Positions 1 through 11,711 of a stretch of DNA of 64,000 nucleotides are shown in pieces. The DNA is from Diphasiastrum complanatum (lineage: Eukaryota; Streptophyta; Lycopodiopsida; Lycopodiales; Lycopodiaceae): contig CM055113.1 of NCBI GenBank assembly GCA_029204225.1, positions 6,787,852 to 6,851,851 of the forward strand, read 5' to 3'. How positions within the stretch are numbered: position 1 is the first letter of the stretch; every line of letters starts with the position of its first letter. A program made the position numbers and the translations under genes. Below the pieces are notes generated by a model. It saw only the letters and a program-made list of their open reading frames with translations. It made no database searches and was not told the DNA's origin.

Positions 1-722
1 ATCATATTTAAAAAACTAGTCAGAAAGAGATGAACAACAGACAATCATTGCAATGTCAAGATCAGAACATGGCTCAGTTGCCCATTGAAGAAAGGATGAT
101 GTACAAACAGTAGAGACCTACATTGCTGATAACTACTTTCATCCTTGGTTTCTACTAAACGTTGGTGTTTATATAAGCTTCTAAATATTGCCTCTGCCCA
201 GAAGGTCTTTGGAAAGTTGGAATGGAATGTTTGTTACTTCTATTTGGTGATAAGTTCCAGGAATCATGTACTGCCTAATTCCATGATTCATGCAATTATC
301 TGCCTACTGTGTACTACTATCTAAACTCACCTACCAGCCAACTACAAACTCGACGTCACCAACTAACTGTTCTGATCACACTGTGGGCTGACATGTTCCT
401 TCCAAAGATGGTCCAAAACTATCTGCTGTTTGTTACTAAGACTAGAAATGCATACCAGTGTACTTATACAGTTCTGAATTCTGAATTACAATTCTAACTT
501 CAATGAAGAAATATCCTCTTCCATATCAAAGATGTAGAAATTGCCCCCAATATTGTGTCAATATAATAAGTCATCTGATTTATCTTTTAGGCCAGTCAAT
601 GTTACACACCTCTGTAAAAGACCATAGAATAGATTTGAAGTTCAAAAAAAAATTAGCTCAACTATGTTCTTGTCCCTGACTTCCCAGATTGTGTGGCATA
701 GCCATGATAGCAACCAGATTTG
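1..722. other. Unassigned AT-rich DNA
   Basis: I find no convincing coding region, repeat or RNA gene here. Short open frames lack recognisable motifs or splice context. The stretch may be degraded flank of the gypsy relic that starts just downstream. Confidence 0.4.
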
Positions 723-877
723 TTTCTTGTGATGCCATTTGGATTGACCAATGCCCAAGCAACGTTTATGATGTCGATGAATGACGTGCTCAGACAATTT
801 ATGAGTAGTTTTGTAGCGAACTTTAACGATGATATCTTAACTTACGGTGCACGAGAGGTCTTGCATATGTCCCATCT
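723..877 (+). pseudogene. Ty3-gypsy reverse transcriptase relic, left half
   Basis: The plus frame reads FLVMPFGLTNAQATF followed by a degraded catalytic box, FNDDILTY in place of the usual YxDDILVY. This is the palm domain of a Ty3-gypsy reverse transcriptase. The reading frame runs into the target duplication CATCT at 873-877 and resumes in the same codon at 11832, beyond element A, with HLKVV. The relic was therefore already present when element A inserted. Only about 50 codons remain on this side and I see no start, LTR or gag belonging to it. Confidence 0.75.
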
Positions 878-1258
878 ACTTACAAGCTAAGATTCAGTAG
901 CTATGCTAGAAAGCAGGACTTAGGCTAGAAAGCATGAAAGAGAGAATATTTAATGAGGCTAAAGAAGAGCAATCATCATCAACTTAATAAAAGACTACAA
1001 TGTTGCCCTATATATACCCTACCAATGAACCCTAAGGTAGGAATTCAAAAATAGAGGGAGGCAGAAGATTTGGAGGGAAAATAGTGCGCCCCCCCAATAG
1101 GAAGACCCCCACTCCAAATCAATATGACCAAGTCCCAAAAATATGACCAAATAGGGCCCAAGGCCAGTACATGAATAAAGAGGGCCCATAGGTCTGCTTA
1201 TGCATACTAAAGAATAAAAGAATGGACGCGGCAAATGTAATGACCCGAGTCCATAACT
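878..1258 (-). repeat. 3' LTR of element A (381 bp)
   Basis: This aligns along its length with 4962-5219, 5703-5717 and 11712-11826. The shared core includes the block ending near the GAGTCCAT motif and a poly-C stretch at about 1087-1093 that is longer in the other copy. The divergence is clearly larger than between the LTRs of copia G, so element A is the older insertion. Confidence 0.8.
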
Positions 1259-1739
1259 CTCCTCTGCAGAAAAACAAAGCCCTCCACCGACACTAGCAAG
1301 CATAATGTGTATCTCAAAAACAACAATGTAAGTACGCTAAATACTGAAAAAGCATGAACTAATGGAAATGCTGATGGAGAGGACATAAGTCGTCACCACA
1401 GATACCCCACAAGCAGCATACAAGTGTAAAGCAAGTACTAAGCAACTACGACAGTAATGTGATGTAGATGCCAAAAAAAAAAATAGCCATGGCTAGCCGA
1501 ATCATGAGGTAGAGAGAACATCTGCAACGATATCCGTGGTAGATGAAATAACCAAGGCCATGAGGGCTCGAGCCTGATCTGCCAATAGTGGTGTATGATA
1601 AAAAACATCAATAGGCTCTGCGCCGACTATGCTGAAGGCGAACCTGGTGAATGGCAGCTGGTAAGAAAGGGAACAGCTCAGGATCTGTAGGAAATGTGAG
1701 ATCGCGAGGAGCATCATCCTCAATGGCAGCACGTAACAG

Positions 1740-3773
1740 GCTAACATGACAGGTATCTTTTTTAGCAACAAGAAGAACAGGGGCACCAAAGGGACTATGG
1801 CTAGGTACAATGAGGCCCTAACGTAAAAGAGAAGCAATCTGGAGCTGAACCTCGTCACGTTCGACTTTAGACACATGATATGGTGCACGAGAAGGTGGGG
1901 TGGCACCAAGATCAATATGGTGGTTGACATCACGTAATGGTGGCAGAGACGTAAGTTCTAAAAAGACAACAGAATACCTATGCAATAAATCAGAAATCTC
2001 CTGAGGAAGAGGACCCGCGGATGGTAAAAGAGAAGTAGCAACTGATGTACTCTGAATGGAAAGAAGAGCTGCACCTTGAGCCTTTGGCAGGCTACACATC
2101 CGATAACCAACTGATAGTCACCCTGGGAATCAATACCGGCAAGTGAATGATGTTGACCGGCATGAGTAAAGGAAAGTGTCTATTGAGAGAGATCCACAGT
2201 AACAGTACTAAGTGAAGAGAACCAGTCTGCACCAAAAATAATGTCATAGCGCTCCAGAGGAATGACGTAGAAATCTGCCTAACCAGAAAAATCACCAATG
2301 CGATAATCCAAGCCCTGAAACATCTGAGAACTGAGAAAAGAATGGGAGCTAGCAACCTCAAGACTGAGAGGCTGGGAAGCAGGAACAGGTGTAGCACAAA
2401 TCCTTGTGAAAATGTAACTCCTAATAAATGAATGTGTATTGCCTGTATCCACTAAAGCAATATACTCAAGATGCGGACACGTAACCGAATAGAGCAAGGA
2501 CCGGGACGCCCAACCCAAGTAGCATAAGCAAGCTGCGCATGGCAAGCGGCAAGAGCAAGATCAATAGGAAGCGGGTCAGTCGGCACATCAACAAAAGGTG
2601 GGTCAGGAGTATCAAGAATCTAGATGTAAATATCAAAATCATCAGGAGTAATGGCCTTATTGTAAACAACAGTTGTGGTAGGGCCAGGAGTCTGACGACA
2701 GTCACGGGCCATGTGGTCCGGGCTCTTACAGCGATAACAGAAACGCTTCTGTTGAATCTCAACGAACTCTGCGGCTGAATAGCGACGAACAAAGGTGGAG
2801 TGGGGTGTAGGAGGGCGAGGAGGAGCGGTAGAGCTGAAATAATAGGTGTCCCTAAGTGAGGGCGGAAAAAACAAGAAGAAGTGGATAACTCAGGGTACTT
2901 ATGCTGCAAGGTAGTAGCCAAGGAAATCATATCAGAGAGAGTAGGAGGCCGGAAGGATGATACATCATATCATAAAGAACCTCTAAGACCAGCAATAAAG
3001 TGTGAAATAAGCTCAGTAGGGTGAAGATCACCAAAAAGGTAAGAAAGCTCAGTAAACTGGTCAACATAAGCAGTCAACTCACCAATATGGGTAAGGTTGC
3101 GAAACAGATCACATTGGCGAACTAGCCACTGGGGGTCTACATAGCCATACGAAGGTCATGACGAAAGGTAGGCCATATATGCAACCGCTCGCGAGTAGGC
3201 TCAGAACAATAAACACGCCACCAAGTCTGAGCTCGACCATCTAGATGTAATGCAGCCAACAGGACCTTCTGGGTTTAAGTCTTGGGATACATAAGAAAAT
3301 AGGTCTCTAATTTAGAGAATTAATTCTCCAAAATATTCCCATCAAACGAACCAGAGCAAGTGGTAAGCTGGATGCGATCACGAAAATCACGAGCAAAATG
3401 TGGCTCATGACTTCAAGGAAAAGTAGGGGAAAACTTGGTGGTACTGAGGAAAATCCAAGTGGTGGTGCAGGAGACCAATAAGGAGAGCCAAAAAGACTAC
3501 CACCATATGAAGACTGACCAAACGTACTACCAAAAGCACCTCCTGAAGATGAAGAGGAAGAGGTAATAGTCGGACTCATATGGGAAATAAAGGGGTTTTG
3601 CCAGGACGATGAAGGATCTCTGGCAGTGTGGTATCCCCTCGAGGCAAAACGGTCTCAAGGCTAGAAAGGACACGATCGATACGACTCTCAAGACGATCCA
3701 TGTGAGCATCAATGTGCGTAAAACGATCATCTAAAGAGCTCTGTGGTGAATCGTCCGCTGAAGAAGTAGCCAT
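1740..3773 (-). pseudogene. Element A gag, zinc knuckle, protease and RT N-terminus (broken)
   Basis: Read on the minus strand from 3773: a gag start (MATSSADDSPQ), then gag-domain sequence around 3000-3300 (LAALHLDGRAQTWW) in several frames. Next come a zinc knuckle CYRCKSPDHMARDC (CX2CX4HX4C) at about 2739-2698 and an aspartic protease box LVDTGNTHSF at about 2449. The start of gypsy RT follows (HHIDLGATPPSRAPY, then after a stop GLIVPSHSPFGAPVLL and KKD) ending near 1750. Downstream of KKD the similarity stops abruptly, so most of RT and all of RNase H and integrase are deleted. Frameshifts and stops make the set non-functional. Confidence 0.7.
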
Positions 3774-4479
3774 AGGTGATAAGGAAAAGACAAATTCTGA
3801 GGGAGAGGACCAAATAAGGGGCTGAAAAAAAAGGCTGGAAATGGGTTAACAAATTTGGAGAGCAAATGGGCAAAAGAGAAGAGGTACGAGGGTGCTGGAA
3901 AAGAGGCCAAAAGGCTGGGTTTTTGGGACAGCAAAATGGCAGAAATGAGAAGGGAATAGGGAGCTGGAAATAGCAGTAGGAAGGCACCAAAAATGGCAAC
4001 AAATGGGTGTAAAAAGTAGGTGCAAATGGGCGCTAGAAATAGCAAGAGATGGGCGATGGAAATGCCAGCAAATGGGTGCTGAAAAAATGGTAAAAAAGGG
4101 ACTGCAAAAAGTGTGCAAGGAAAGCAAAAAAGCAAGCAAGGTACCTGGGTGGGTGTCGATCCTTCGTCCAACGGTAGTGCCAACAAGATGGGTGAAAAGC
4201 TGAAGATGATGAAGCCAATAAAGGTGCCAACCAGCCACTGAAATCCCAAATGGTCGACAAAGGTGCTGAAAAATGTCGTGGTAGTAGGGCACTAGATATG
4301 CCGTAGAGTAGTTGCCGATAGAAGCAAAAAACAGCCACAAAGTAGGCCGAAAAATACACTGAGAAAAGTGGCAAAAGGCAGCCACAATAGGGCGCCCAAA
4401 ATGCTGAGGAATAATCGCCGTGTGGGCTGCAAATCACCACCCAAACAAGTTGCAAATAAGCTGGAAAAATCACTACAAA

Positions 4480-4960
4480 GGATGAGGAAGTAGGGTGCTG
4501 GGCAGCAGCTAGTAAGATCAGCAAATGTCCTGCAAAATGATGGAAAAACCGCTGAAAATGGTGATGTAGTAGGGCGCTGGAAAGCCTCCAAACAATCAGC
4601 AAAATGGGCAGCAAATCGGTGGAGAAATCCGTCGAAGATGGCAAGGTAGTAGGGCGTTGGGCAGCAGCTACCAAAATCCGCAAATAACCTGAAAAACATG
4701 GAGAAAACCGCTGAAAATGGTGATGAAGTAGAGCGCTGGACAGCCTCCAATCAATCCGGGAAATGGGCAGCAAATCAGTGGAGAAAATCAACGAAAGTGA
4801 CAAGGTTACTAGGGCATTGGCCAGCCTCTAACAAATCTGGAAAAACGATGGAAATCTGATGGAAAAATCGACGAAAGTGATGGGTTAGTACGGCGTTGGA
4901 CAGCAACCTCTACTAAATCTGAAAAAAGTGGTGCAAATCTGAGGAAAGTGCTTTGATACC
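4480..4960. repeat. 159-bp tandem repeats in element A leader
   Basis: A block with GCTGAAAATGG recurs at 4551 and 4710, a period of 159 bp, with further diverged partial units toward 4960. Because 159 is a multiple of three, a 53-residue repeat appears in one minus frame, but I see no sign that it is coding. The repeats lie in the 5' leader of element A, between its primer-binding site and gag. Confidence 0.6.
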
Positions 4961-4961
4961 A
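4950..4961 (-). other. Primer-binding site of element A (initiator tRNA-Met)
   Basis: The minus strand reads TGGTATCAAAGC, one mismatch from the standard plant PBS TGGTATCAGAGC. It lies directly against the LTR end TAACT at 4962, which fixes the LTR boundary and supports the unusual terminus. Confidence 0.75.
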
Positions 4962-5219
4962 AGTTACAAGCTAAGATTCAGTAGCTATCCTAGAAAGCAG
5001 GACTTAGGCTAGAAAGCATGAAAGAGAGAATATTTAATGAGGCTAAAAAAGAGCAATCATCATCAACTCAATAAAAGACTACAATGCTGCCCTATATATA
5101 CCCTACCAATGAACCTTAAAGTAGGAATTCAAAAATAGAGGGAGGCAGAAGATTTGGAGGAAAAATAGTGCGCCCCCCCCCCAAAAGGAGGACCCCCACT
5201 CCAAATCAATATGACCAAG
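4962..5219 (-). repeat. 5' LTR of element A, first segment
   Basis: This matches 878 to about 1135 of the other LTR. It is interrupted at 5219/5220 by a solo LTR. A short piece (5703-5717) follows that LTR, then copia G, then the remainder at 11712-11826. Confidence 0.8.
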
Positions 5220-5697
5220 TGTAAAGACCACTAGGGAAAACCCCTAAGATGAGGATAGGAAAACACAACAGGAGACACTATGGAGCAAAACCACCCAACC
5301 AAACCTAGATCAATCCTGGATCTAGCCTCCAAGCCATGCCATGTGATAGCAAGAGGAGAAGAGATCAACTGGTAACCTAAACCTAAGTTGTCGACAGGAG
5401 AATCCCTACTCCAACATATAGAGAGTAGTTTTTTGTGCATGAATCCATGCAATCCCCATGCAGTCCAACTATAAATAGGTCACATCTCTTCATGCAGCCC
5501 TCTTGCCTATATCCGTCACACGTACATCACTACTCCATATGTCTCAATTAGAGTGTCTGGGTCCTTTCAAGGTCATTAGTCACAAACAGGCCTCGACGTG
5601 GAATTAAATCTAGGCGTGACCAATAATCTCGAACACTGGAGGGCCGGTCTATCATATTAGGACTATTCCATGTCCTTAGCTGAATATGGCCGCAACA
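5220..5697 (+). repeat. Solo LTR (478 bp) inside element A's LTR
   Basis: It begins TGTAAAGACC and ends CGCAACA. The host sequence CAAG is duplicated on both sides (5216-5219 and 5698-5701). The uninterrupted LTR at 878-1258 shows the empty site. A TATA-like CTATAAATAGG near 5470 suits a plus-strand LTR promoter. No internal region is present, so it is a solo LTR left by recombination. Confidence 0.6.
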
Positions 5698-5717
5698 CAA
5701 GTCCTAAAAGTATGGCA

Positions 5718-6408
5718 TGTGAAAAGTACAGTACTAAGGACCATAAATGGATCTTTGAATGATCCACAAGGTGATTGTATGCTTGTTAAACAATCTATCA
5801 GAAACTAGTCATCAGAAAACAAGATCTAGTTTAGCAGCTTGATAGGAAACAAGTAGAGACAATCAAAGCATTGATCAATTAGTATAATCCAACTCCACAC
5901 GTGTGGAAATAAGGCTGTAGTACGGCCTGTAGACAGTGTTTACAAAGTGCCAAAGCTGGGTTTCATTGGAAAAATAGAGTAATCACCATACAATGAGAGG
6001 AAACTCGAGTTTCTCCTTGAGGCTCCAAAAAGTTTCTATCTTCTCACTGTGGAGAATGGGAATACATAGTAAAACACACTTCCTTTGCAAAGTTAGGTGA
6101 AAATCCAGCATGTAATAAGGAAGTAGACTCCACTTTCTTGCCCTAATGTGAAAACCCTAGCCTAGATCCAAGAGTCATGCTTGGTAGGTGCATGGTAGGT
6201 ACAAATCTCATCATAAATCATGGTCTAGATCCTACAAAGTAGGAATCACTACCAAATAGACACAACCACTCCTCTTGACTCGTGGTAACCTACTTTAAGT
6301 GTGTATGTACAAGTGGCACTTTGGCCATTGAAGTAACCAACAAACAATATTGACAAAATGTACAATATTCTACATGGCTAGATTTGCCAATGTAGGCAAT
6401 TTTTCACA
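5718..6408 (-). repeat. Copia G 3' LTR
   Basis: A 691-bp LTR with an 8-bp terminal inverted repeat (TGTGAAAA/TTTTCACA). It contains the 14-bp palindrome TCCACACGTGTGGA at 5894-5907. The pol reading frame ends 39 bases inside this LTR. Confidence 0.9.
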
Positions 6409-9400
6409 CTCCTCCTCAAATCTAGCCTTGAAGATCACAATGCTTTTATCAATAACTCCAATTGAAGATCTAAGCTTGACAAATGAATCTTTAGGTAAAG
6501 GTTTAGTAAACAAATCAGCCAAGCAACTTGATGATGGCACGTGTTGGATCTTGATCTCTTTAGCTTGCACTTTTTCCCTCACGAAATGATGAGCAATTTC
6601 GATGTGTTTGCTCCTTGCATGGAATGTAGGATTAGTTGCAAGTGATTGGGCTGATTGGTTGTCACAATAGATGATAGGGATCTCCTCCTCCATGACATGA
6701 AGCTCCACCAATAGCCTTTTGAGCCACAAGACCTCCTTGCATGTTGATGTCAAGGCCTTGTATTCGGATTCTGTGGAAGATAGGGAGATGGTATCTTGCT
6801 TTTTGGAAAGCCATGATACTACTCCATCACATAGAAAGGTGGCAAAGGCACTTGTTGATCTTCTATCCACTTTGTCACCTGCAAAATCCGAGTCATTATA
6901 GGCTCTTAAGCCAAGATTAGTTCCTCTATACAAAATACCAAAATTCTTAGTGAATGAAATGTATCTAAGAACTCTTTTGGCCATCTTCCAATGTGAAACT
7001 AGAGGACTTTGCATGAATTGGCTTAACTTTCCAACACTATAACTAAGATCAGGTCTAGTTATAGTTAAATAGATCAAGGAGCCAATAAGCCTTGTATATA
7101 ATGTGATGTCCTCAAAGGATGCTTCATCACAACCAATAGATGCTTTTACATGTTGCTCCATTGGTGTCTCAATGCCTTTACAATTCTTCATTCCAAATCT
7201 ATCTAGGATGGATGTAGCATATTTAGATTGACAAATGAAGCTAAAATCACATCCTCTAATAACCTCTATTCCAAGAATGAAGCTCAATAGGCCGAGATCT
7301 ACCATCTTAAACTCTTTTGCTAAAGCAATTTTTACATCTCTACCATCTAGATCATTACCACTCAAGATAATGTCATCTACATACAAAACAAGAATAATGA
7401 TCATGCCATCATGAAAACTTATATACAATGATGGATCATAGGCACTCATAACAAAATTGATGGAAATGAGAAAAGAGTTTAGCCTAGAGTACCATGCTCT
7501 AGGTGCTTGCTTGAGCTCATAAAGGCTCTTCTTCAAAAAGCACACCTTTCCTTCATGCTTTGCCTTGATGAAACCCTCGGGTTGCCTCATGTAGATCTCT
7601 TCCTCCAAATAACCATTGAGGAATGCATTTGTGAAGTCAAGTTGGAATAGCTCCCAATTGAAGGTTGTAGCAAGACTAATGATCAACCTGATAGTAACAA
7701 GCTTAGCCACAGGAGCAAAAGTCTCATCATAGTCAATGCCTTTGGTTTGTAAAAAACCTTTGGCAACAAGCCTAGCTTTATGCTTGCTTATTGATCCATC
7801 TTGATTATACTTCAATCTAAACACCCACTTGCAATCAAGAGGTTTCTTCCCTTGAGGAAGATCCACAAGATCCCAAGTATGATTCTCAATAAGAGCATCA
7901 TACTCTACTTGCATAGCATCCATCCAACTTTTAGACTTACAAGCATCTTCATAGCATGTTGGCTCATCTAACATTGAAGTAAGAAAGGTGTAAGATGTGA
8001 AAGATGATGAGCCTTTCCTTTGATCACCTTGACCATCATAGGTGAGCCTCAATGGCTCGGATCTTGCCCTTGTAGATCTTCTTGGAGTTCTTGGAGTTCT
8101 TGCATCTTGAGGTGGATCCTCAAGTTCTTCTTCACTTGGAAGCTCCTCCTCCATCCTAGCATGATCCTTGGCATCAAGATGATTAGTAGCATTATCATCC
8201 AAATCACAAGCATGTCCTTCATCAAAAATAACATCCCTACTCACTATCACCTTGCTAGTGATGGGATTGAAGACTCTATAACCTTTGCTATTCTCACCAT
8301 ATCCCACAAAGATGCCTTTGATGGATGTTGCATCATCCTTCCTTCTCTTATCCAAGGATTGGTGTACATAGCAAGTGGATCCAAAAACTTTGAGATCTTT
8401 GAGATTGGGCTTCTCTCCAAATAGAGCTTCAAATGGTGTGATTCCTCCAATGGCTTGGTTTGGCAATCTATTGCACAAATAGTTAGCACAAGTTATTGCT
8501 TCACCCCAAAATGGTTTGGATAGAGAAGCATCTAGCCTTAAGGCCTTAGCACACTCACAAAGAGATCTATTTCTTCTCTCACTCACTCCATTTTGTTGAG
8601 GGGTGTATGGACATGACAACTCCCTCTTTATGCCATTAGAACTACAAAAGTCAATCAACTTATTGGAGATATATTCACCTCCATTATCACTCCTTAATAC
8701 CTTAATCTTGGTACTAAGTTGATTTTCTACCAAAGTCTTGAACTTTACAAAAGAATCAAACACCATTGATTTGCTAGACAAGAGGTACATCCAACAAAAT
8801 CTAGAATAGTCATCAATGAAGATTACATAGTACTTGGCACCACCATTAGACTCATGTGAAAAACTATGAACATCCGAATGGATGAGTTCAAGAGGAGAGT
8901 TTGATCTTGATGTAGATCTTGAGAAGGGTAGTTTGTGAGCCTTTGAGAGGCTGCATGCTTCACACCTCTTCCCACACTTTGACAAATGCTTGGGGAGTCC
9001 AACTGCAAGCTCCTTTGTAGCCATAGATTCTATGGCTTTGTAGTTGGGGTGGCCCAACCTTTTGTGCCACAATTCTACCTTTGATAGCTCCACCTTTGCC
9101 AAGTTAACACTCTCCACTGCAATATTAGCATCGAGCTTAAACAATCTACCTTGCTTAAAGCCTTTGGCTATACATTCATCATTTCTAAGGATGGAACAAA
9201 CTCCATGCTTAAATTGTACATCTAGGCCATTATCCATTAACTGGCCAACACTAAGCAAATTCTTGGTTAACTTAGGAACATAAGGAACATTATCTAGATT
9301 CATCCTTTTGGATGATCCAACATACAAGGGAATTGTTCCTATTCCACTTATCTTACATTCTTGACTACTTGCAGTATAGATTGATCTATGTAAGTCATTG

Positions 9401-9438
9401 TAAGAAAGTAAGGTGGAGAAATATGTCCTTTTGATATG
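6370..9438 (-). pseudogene. pol: Copia G pol: integrase, reverse transcriptase, RNase H
   Basis: The frame is open from 9438 to a TAG at 6370-6372; counted from 9327 it gives 985 residues. The zinc finger is H88/H93/C122/C125 (LWHKRLGHP, CEAC). Integrase has D152, D214 and E250, a D,D35E triad. RT spans about 482-725 with QLDFTNAFLNG and YVDD at 649-652. RNase H runs about 800-940 with NDSDFAG, STESEY and YCDNQSA, ending LADLFTKPL. All catalytic residues I can see are kept. It lies one frame away from gag, with a 44-base overlap (9395-9438); in most copia elements gag and pol form a single frame, so I read this as a +1 lesion. It could be a programmed shift, but I see no convincing signal. 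Confidence 0.9.
6409..6417 (-). other. Polypurine tract of copia G
   Basis: The minus strand reads GAGGAGGAG immediately 5' of the 3' LTR. This is the usual position for the plus-strand primer in reverse transcription. Confidence 0.7.
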
Positions 9439-10390
9439 TCATGTGGGAACTTCCCCCACTATTAATCCACCAAGAATCATTGGTGTTGCTCTTGGATGAT
9501 GGTGGTTTGTTGGAAACCATCAAGGATGACTCTTCATCCTCCTCCTCCTCCTGATGTGCAATGTTGCTTTGTTTGCTCTCTTGTGCCTTCTTCTTCTTGA
9601 GACATTCTGATGCAAAATGTCCTTTCTTTCCACAGAAAAAACATTTGTACTTGGACTTGTCTTTGATCTTGCCCTTTGAGCTTGAAGCCTCATCCTCCTC
9701 CTTGGTCTCCTTGAAGTGCTTCTTCTTGCCATTGGTCTTCTTCTTGCTTTTGAATGAGAAATTAGCTTTCTCATCACCATCCTGCAGAGAAATAGCATTC
9801 ATTCTTGCATTGGTATGCAACATCCTACACTCTTCAGCTACTAATACATTGTGTAGCTTTTCTATAGTAGGCAAAGTGTCTTGGATTGCAAAGCTTTGGA
9901 CCAAATTTGTAAAGCCACTCCCTAGACCATTTAGGACAATTTGAACAAGCTCACTATCTTGAATCTTCTCTCCAATGGAAGCTAACTCCCTATTAAGAGA
10001 CTTGATTCTTAGCACATAGTCTTGTGCACTCTCATCACTCCTCTTCATGCTTTGTAGAATCTGATTCCTAAGCATGAGAACCCTCGAAGTGTTACTAGAC
10101 TCATAGATAGATTTTAAAGATTCCCAAGCCTCTTTAGCACTCTTACATGATGATACTTCCCTTAAAAGATCATTGCTTACATTCATCTTAATGCAGTGAA
10201 GTGCAAGCCTAGACCTCTTCTTGTATCTCACTAATTCCTGTGCACCTAGAGGTTCATCGTCATCATCTATTAGAAACTCATAAAGATCCTGGAGCACCAT
10301 TAGTGACTCCATCCTCACTTTCCAAATAGCATAATTGGTAGAATTTAACCTCTCACTAGCTTCTAGAAGGTAGGCTCCCACTGATCCCAT
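9395..10390 (-). CDS. gag: Copia G gag with start of protease
   Basis: A 331-residue frame starts with ATG at 10390, 618 bases inside the PBS. The N-terminus (LNSTNYAIWKVRMESLM) is typical of copia gag (UBN2-type). A zinc knuckle CFFCGKKGHFASEC (CX2CX4HX4C) lies near residue 250, after a lysine-rich stretch, and would bind RNA. The C-terminus enters protease at WWINSGGSSHM (N310). The catalytic Asp of the D-S/T-G motif is Asn here and the following Ala/Thr is Gly, so protease should be inactive. The frame then ends at a TGA (9395-9397), where pol continues in another frame. Confidence 0.85.
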   Translation of the reverse strand: MGSVGAYLLEASERLNSTNYAIWKVRMESLMVLQDLYEFLIDDDDEPLGAQELVRYKKRSRLALHCIKMNVSNDLLREVSSCKSAKEAWESLKSIYESSNTSRVLMLRNQILQSMKRSDESAQDYVLRIKSLNRELASIGEKIQDSELVQIVLNGLGSGFTNLVQSFAIQDTLPTIEKLHNVLVAEECRMLHTNARMNAISLQDGDEKANFSFKSKKKTNGKKKHFKETKEEDEASSSKGKIKDKSKYKCFFCGKKGHFASECLKKKKAQESKQSNIAHQEEEEDEESSLMVSNKPPSSKSNTNDSWWINSGGSSHMTYQKDIFLHLTFLQ

Positions 10391-11008
10391 CTTACTAGCA
10401 AGATTCTACACACAAGATATAGATTTGTTTGTACCTGAAACTCACAAAGGTTTCTAACTTGCAGTGTTTCACTCAAATGTTGACTTCTAATCCAACAAAT
10501 GGATTTGTAATCACAGTTCTATCACTCCCTCACAAGCTGGAATGAAGATAAGATGAGATGAAAACTACACTCAAGCAAATCTTGCCAATCTTGGCTATTC
10601 TTGGACAAAAACTGACTCTATCTCTCTCATTCACTTTGATGTACTTTCAAGACCTGGTTTCCACTTTAAGAAGGTCTGAAATCAGCCTAGATTAATTAGT
10701 TTTCATGAAACAAATTCAAAACTAATCAATGGCAAGTGATCTTGGTAGCTTATCCTAGGATTTGCACCAAAAATTACATCAAACTGACACCAGATGAATT
10801 TTCTGTGATCCAATGAATATGGGTTATTAAATGCTAGTTCAGAGATGCCCACACGTGTGAACAGTACGGATTTTGATCCTGAAAAAGTTTGAAATCAAAT
10901 CTCCTCACCAAAACCTGGATACCAGCTCGCCCTTCCAATACTAGCTTTTTGCACCAAAACCTGCTAAAACTGGATTAGATTCAAACACAGATCAATGGCT
11001 TTGTACTT
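10391..11008 (-). other. Copia G untranslated leader
   Basis: A leader between the PBS and gag without coding signals. It carries CACACGTGTG at 10850-10859, the same palindrome core as in the LTRs. Confidence 0.6.
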
Positions 11009-11021
11009 GGCTCTGATACCA
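11009..11021 (-). other. Primer-binding site of copia G
   Basis: The minus strand reads TGGTATCAGAGCC directly next to the LTR. This is the standard complement of the plant initiator tRNA-Met 3' end. Confidence 0.9.
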
Positions 11022-11711
11022 TGTGAAAAGTACAGTACAAGGACCATAAATGGATCTTTGAATGATCCACAAGGTGATTGTATGCTTGTTAAACAATCTA
11101 TCAGAAACTAGTCATCAGAAAATAAGATCTAGTTTAGCAGCTTGATAGGAAACAAGTAGAGACAATCAAAGCATTGATCAATTAGTATAATCCAACTCCA
11201 CACGTGTGGAAATAAGGCTGTAGTACGGCCTGTAGACAGTGTTTACAAAGTGCCAAAGCTGGGTTTCATTGGAAAAATAGAGTAATCACCATACAATGAG
11301 AGGAAACTCGAGTTTCTCCTTGAGGCTCCAAAAAGTTTCTATTTTCTCATTATGGAGAATGGGAATACATAGTAAAACACACTTCCTTTGCAAAGTTAGG
11401 TGAAAATCCAGCATGTAATAAGGAAGTAGACTCCACTTTCTTGCCCTAATGTGAAAACCCTAGCCTAGATCCAAGAGTCATGCTTGGTAGGTGCATGGTA
11501 GGTACAAATCTCATTGTAAATCATGGTCTAGATCCTACAAAGTAGGAATCACTACCAAATAGACACAACCACTCCTCTTGACTCGTGGTAACCTACTTTA
11601 GGTGTGTATGTACAAGTGGCACTTTGGCCATTAAAGTAACCAACAAACAATATTGACAAAATGTACAATATTCTACATGGCTAGATTTGCCAATGTAGGC
11701 AATTTTTCACA
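11022..11711 (-). repeat. Copia G 5' LTR
   Basis: A 690-bp LTR, near identical to 5718-6408. The palindrome TCCACACGTGTGGA is kept at 11197-11210. It supplies the promoter for minus-strand transcription of the element. Confidence 0.9.

Larger units (their letters stand above)
5718..11711 (-). mobile_element. Copia G: nearly complete Ty1-copia element
   Basis: The LTRs at 5718-6408 and 11022-11711 begin TGTGAAAA and end TTTTCACA. Flanks are TGGCA (5713-5717) and TGGCC (11712-11716), a 5-bp duplication with one change; the empty site in the other element A LTR supports this. By eye I count about nine substitutions and one single-base indel between the LTRs, so this is the youngest insertion in the nest. 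The internal region carries PBS, leader, gag, protease, integrase, RT, RNase H and a polypurine tract in copia order (integrase before RT). One frame break and a changed protease active site probably make this copy defective. Confidence 0.9.

Noticed and set aside
3731-4803. Long minus-strand open frames over the element A leader
   Set aside because: They are low-complexity, arise from tandem repeats with few stop triplets, and lie between the PBS and the gag start.
5231-5452. 73-codon minus frame
   Set aside because: It lies wholly inside the 478-bp solo LTR and has no recognisable motif.
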